Source: JAVEDQ01 sp963783105
GTDB taxonomy: Bacteria; Actinomycetota; Actinomycetes; Frankiales; Frankiaceae
Length of the DNA: 64,000 nucleotides
Assembly: GCA_963783105.1 (NCBI GenBank)
Contig: CAWAMI010000001.1
Span: forward strand, 372,001-436,000
Reading direction: 5' to 3'
The translations under genes were made by a program, and so were the position numbers. Of the stretch, positions 63,740 to 64,000 are shown one piece after another. The notes beneath the pieces were generated by a model. The model had not been told where the DNA came from. It did no database searches and saw only the letters and a program-made list of their open reading frames with translations. Position 1 is the first letter of the stretch, and each line of letters starts with the position of its first letter.

Positions 63740-64000
63740 TCAGGAGGCGAGACGAACCGGCATCAGCAGGTAGCGGTAGTCCGGGGCGTCGTCGGCCGAC
63801 TTCCCGGTGAAGATCGCGGGCTTGCGGGCGGCCTCCTCGGCGTCCTCGGCGCTGGCGAAACCGACGCGCACCGTGTCCGACTCCAGGGCGCCCAGCCCGT
63901 CGAGCAGGTAGGTGGGGTTGAACGCGATCGACAGCGACGGGCCGTCGAAGCCGGCGGGCAACGCCTCGCGGGCCTGGGCCTCCCCGCCGGCACCGGCCTC
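63740..64000 (-). CDS. dnaN: DNA polymerase III beta sliding clamp, C-terminal end (cut by window edge)
   Basis: 87 codons from the right edge to the stop. The sequence FDGPSLSIAFNPTYLLDGLG, ESDTVRVGFASAED and the terminal YRYLLMPVRLAS are the C-terminal third domain of the beta clamp. The remainder, then dnaA and the origin, would lie outside the window to the right. Confidence 0.96.
   Translation of the reverse strand, partial: EAGAGGEAQAREALPAGFDGPSLSIAFNPTYLLDGLGALESDTVRVGFASAEDAEEAARKPAIFTGKSADDAPDYRYLLMPVRLAS

Overview
The window is high-GC, GTG-rich actinobacterial chromosome from next to the replication origin, read with the origin beyond the right edge. From right to left it has dnaN (partial), gnd, recF, a DUF721 gene, gyrB, gyrA, a DUF3566 gene, tRNA-Ile, a DLW-39 gene, tRNA-Ala, ppiA, a PH-domain gene, crgA, a DUF881 gene, trpG, pknB, pknA, pbpA, rodA, pstP, fhaB, fhaA and tRNA-Leu. 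This is the dnaN-to-leuT order known from Mycobacterium and relatives. With bpa (proteasome activator), a c-di-AMP riboswitch before an NlpC/P60 gene and gnd between dnaN and recF, it points to an Actinomycetia member of the Pseudonocardiales, Frankiales or Geodermatophilales kind. The species cannot be named from the sequence alone.

Layout. 1-9.4 kb is an accessory sulfur, copper and redox region. It holds the end of a SpoIIE-type phosphatase, a decapitated quinol nitric-oxide reductase, a small Cys-rich protein, thioredoxin, an MBL-fold/double-rhodanese enzyme with a CsoR/CstR-type operator candidate, a Tat-exported multicopper oxidase coupled to a SHOCT protein, a GntR-rhodanese-TauE operon, and at least three decayed fragments. 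A tRNA-Ser ends it. 9.5-18 kb carries an Imm10-like gene, a large ATPase/GAF sensor with no output domain, a GT2-GtrA protein, a degenerate GGDEF protein, two Gly/Pro-rich membrane proteins, a quinone oxidoreductase and bpa. 18-24 kb has a HAD phosphatase, serS, pheA and larB-larC. 24-31.4 kb is a lipid locus: an SDR opposite a haem-oxygenase-like di-iron protein, an acyl-CoA-reductase-like fusion, an acyl-CoA-oxidase-like enzyme, then arcA. 31-36 kb holds a flavoprotein reductase, an anti-sigma ATPase, an Fpg/Nei glycosylase and the riboswitch-controlled NlpC/P60 lipoprotein. 36.6-46 kb is the Ser/Thr-kinase, cell-elongation operon. 46-64 kb is the origin-proximal core with a few insertions: an AMP-ligase pseudoenzyme, a long Ala/Lys-rich protein, a methyltransferase and a duplicated palindromic repeat.

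How the genes work together. PknA/PknB, PstP, FhaA/FhaB, RodA, PbpA and CrgA form the phospho-controlled elongation and division module. GyrA/GyrB, RecF, DnaN and the DUF721 protein serve replication. The left arm combines persulfide or sulfite handling (MBL-rhodanese, rhodanese, TauE) with copper oxidation and thiol repair. The 24-31 kb genes look like one fatty-acyl pathway whose product cannot be read from sequence. Two genes, arcA and the rhomboid protease gene, have no ATG, GTG or TTG near their conserved N-termini and each has a CTG overlapping the upstream stop (CTGA).
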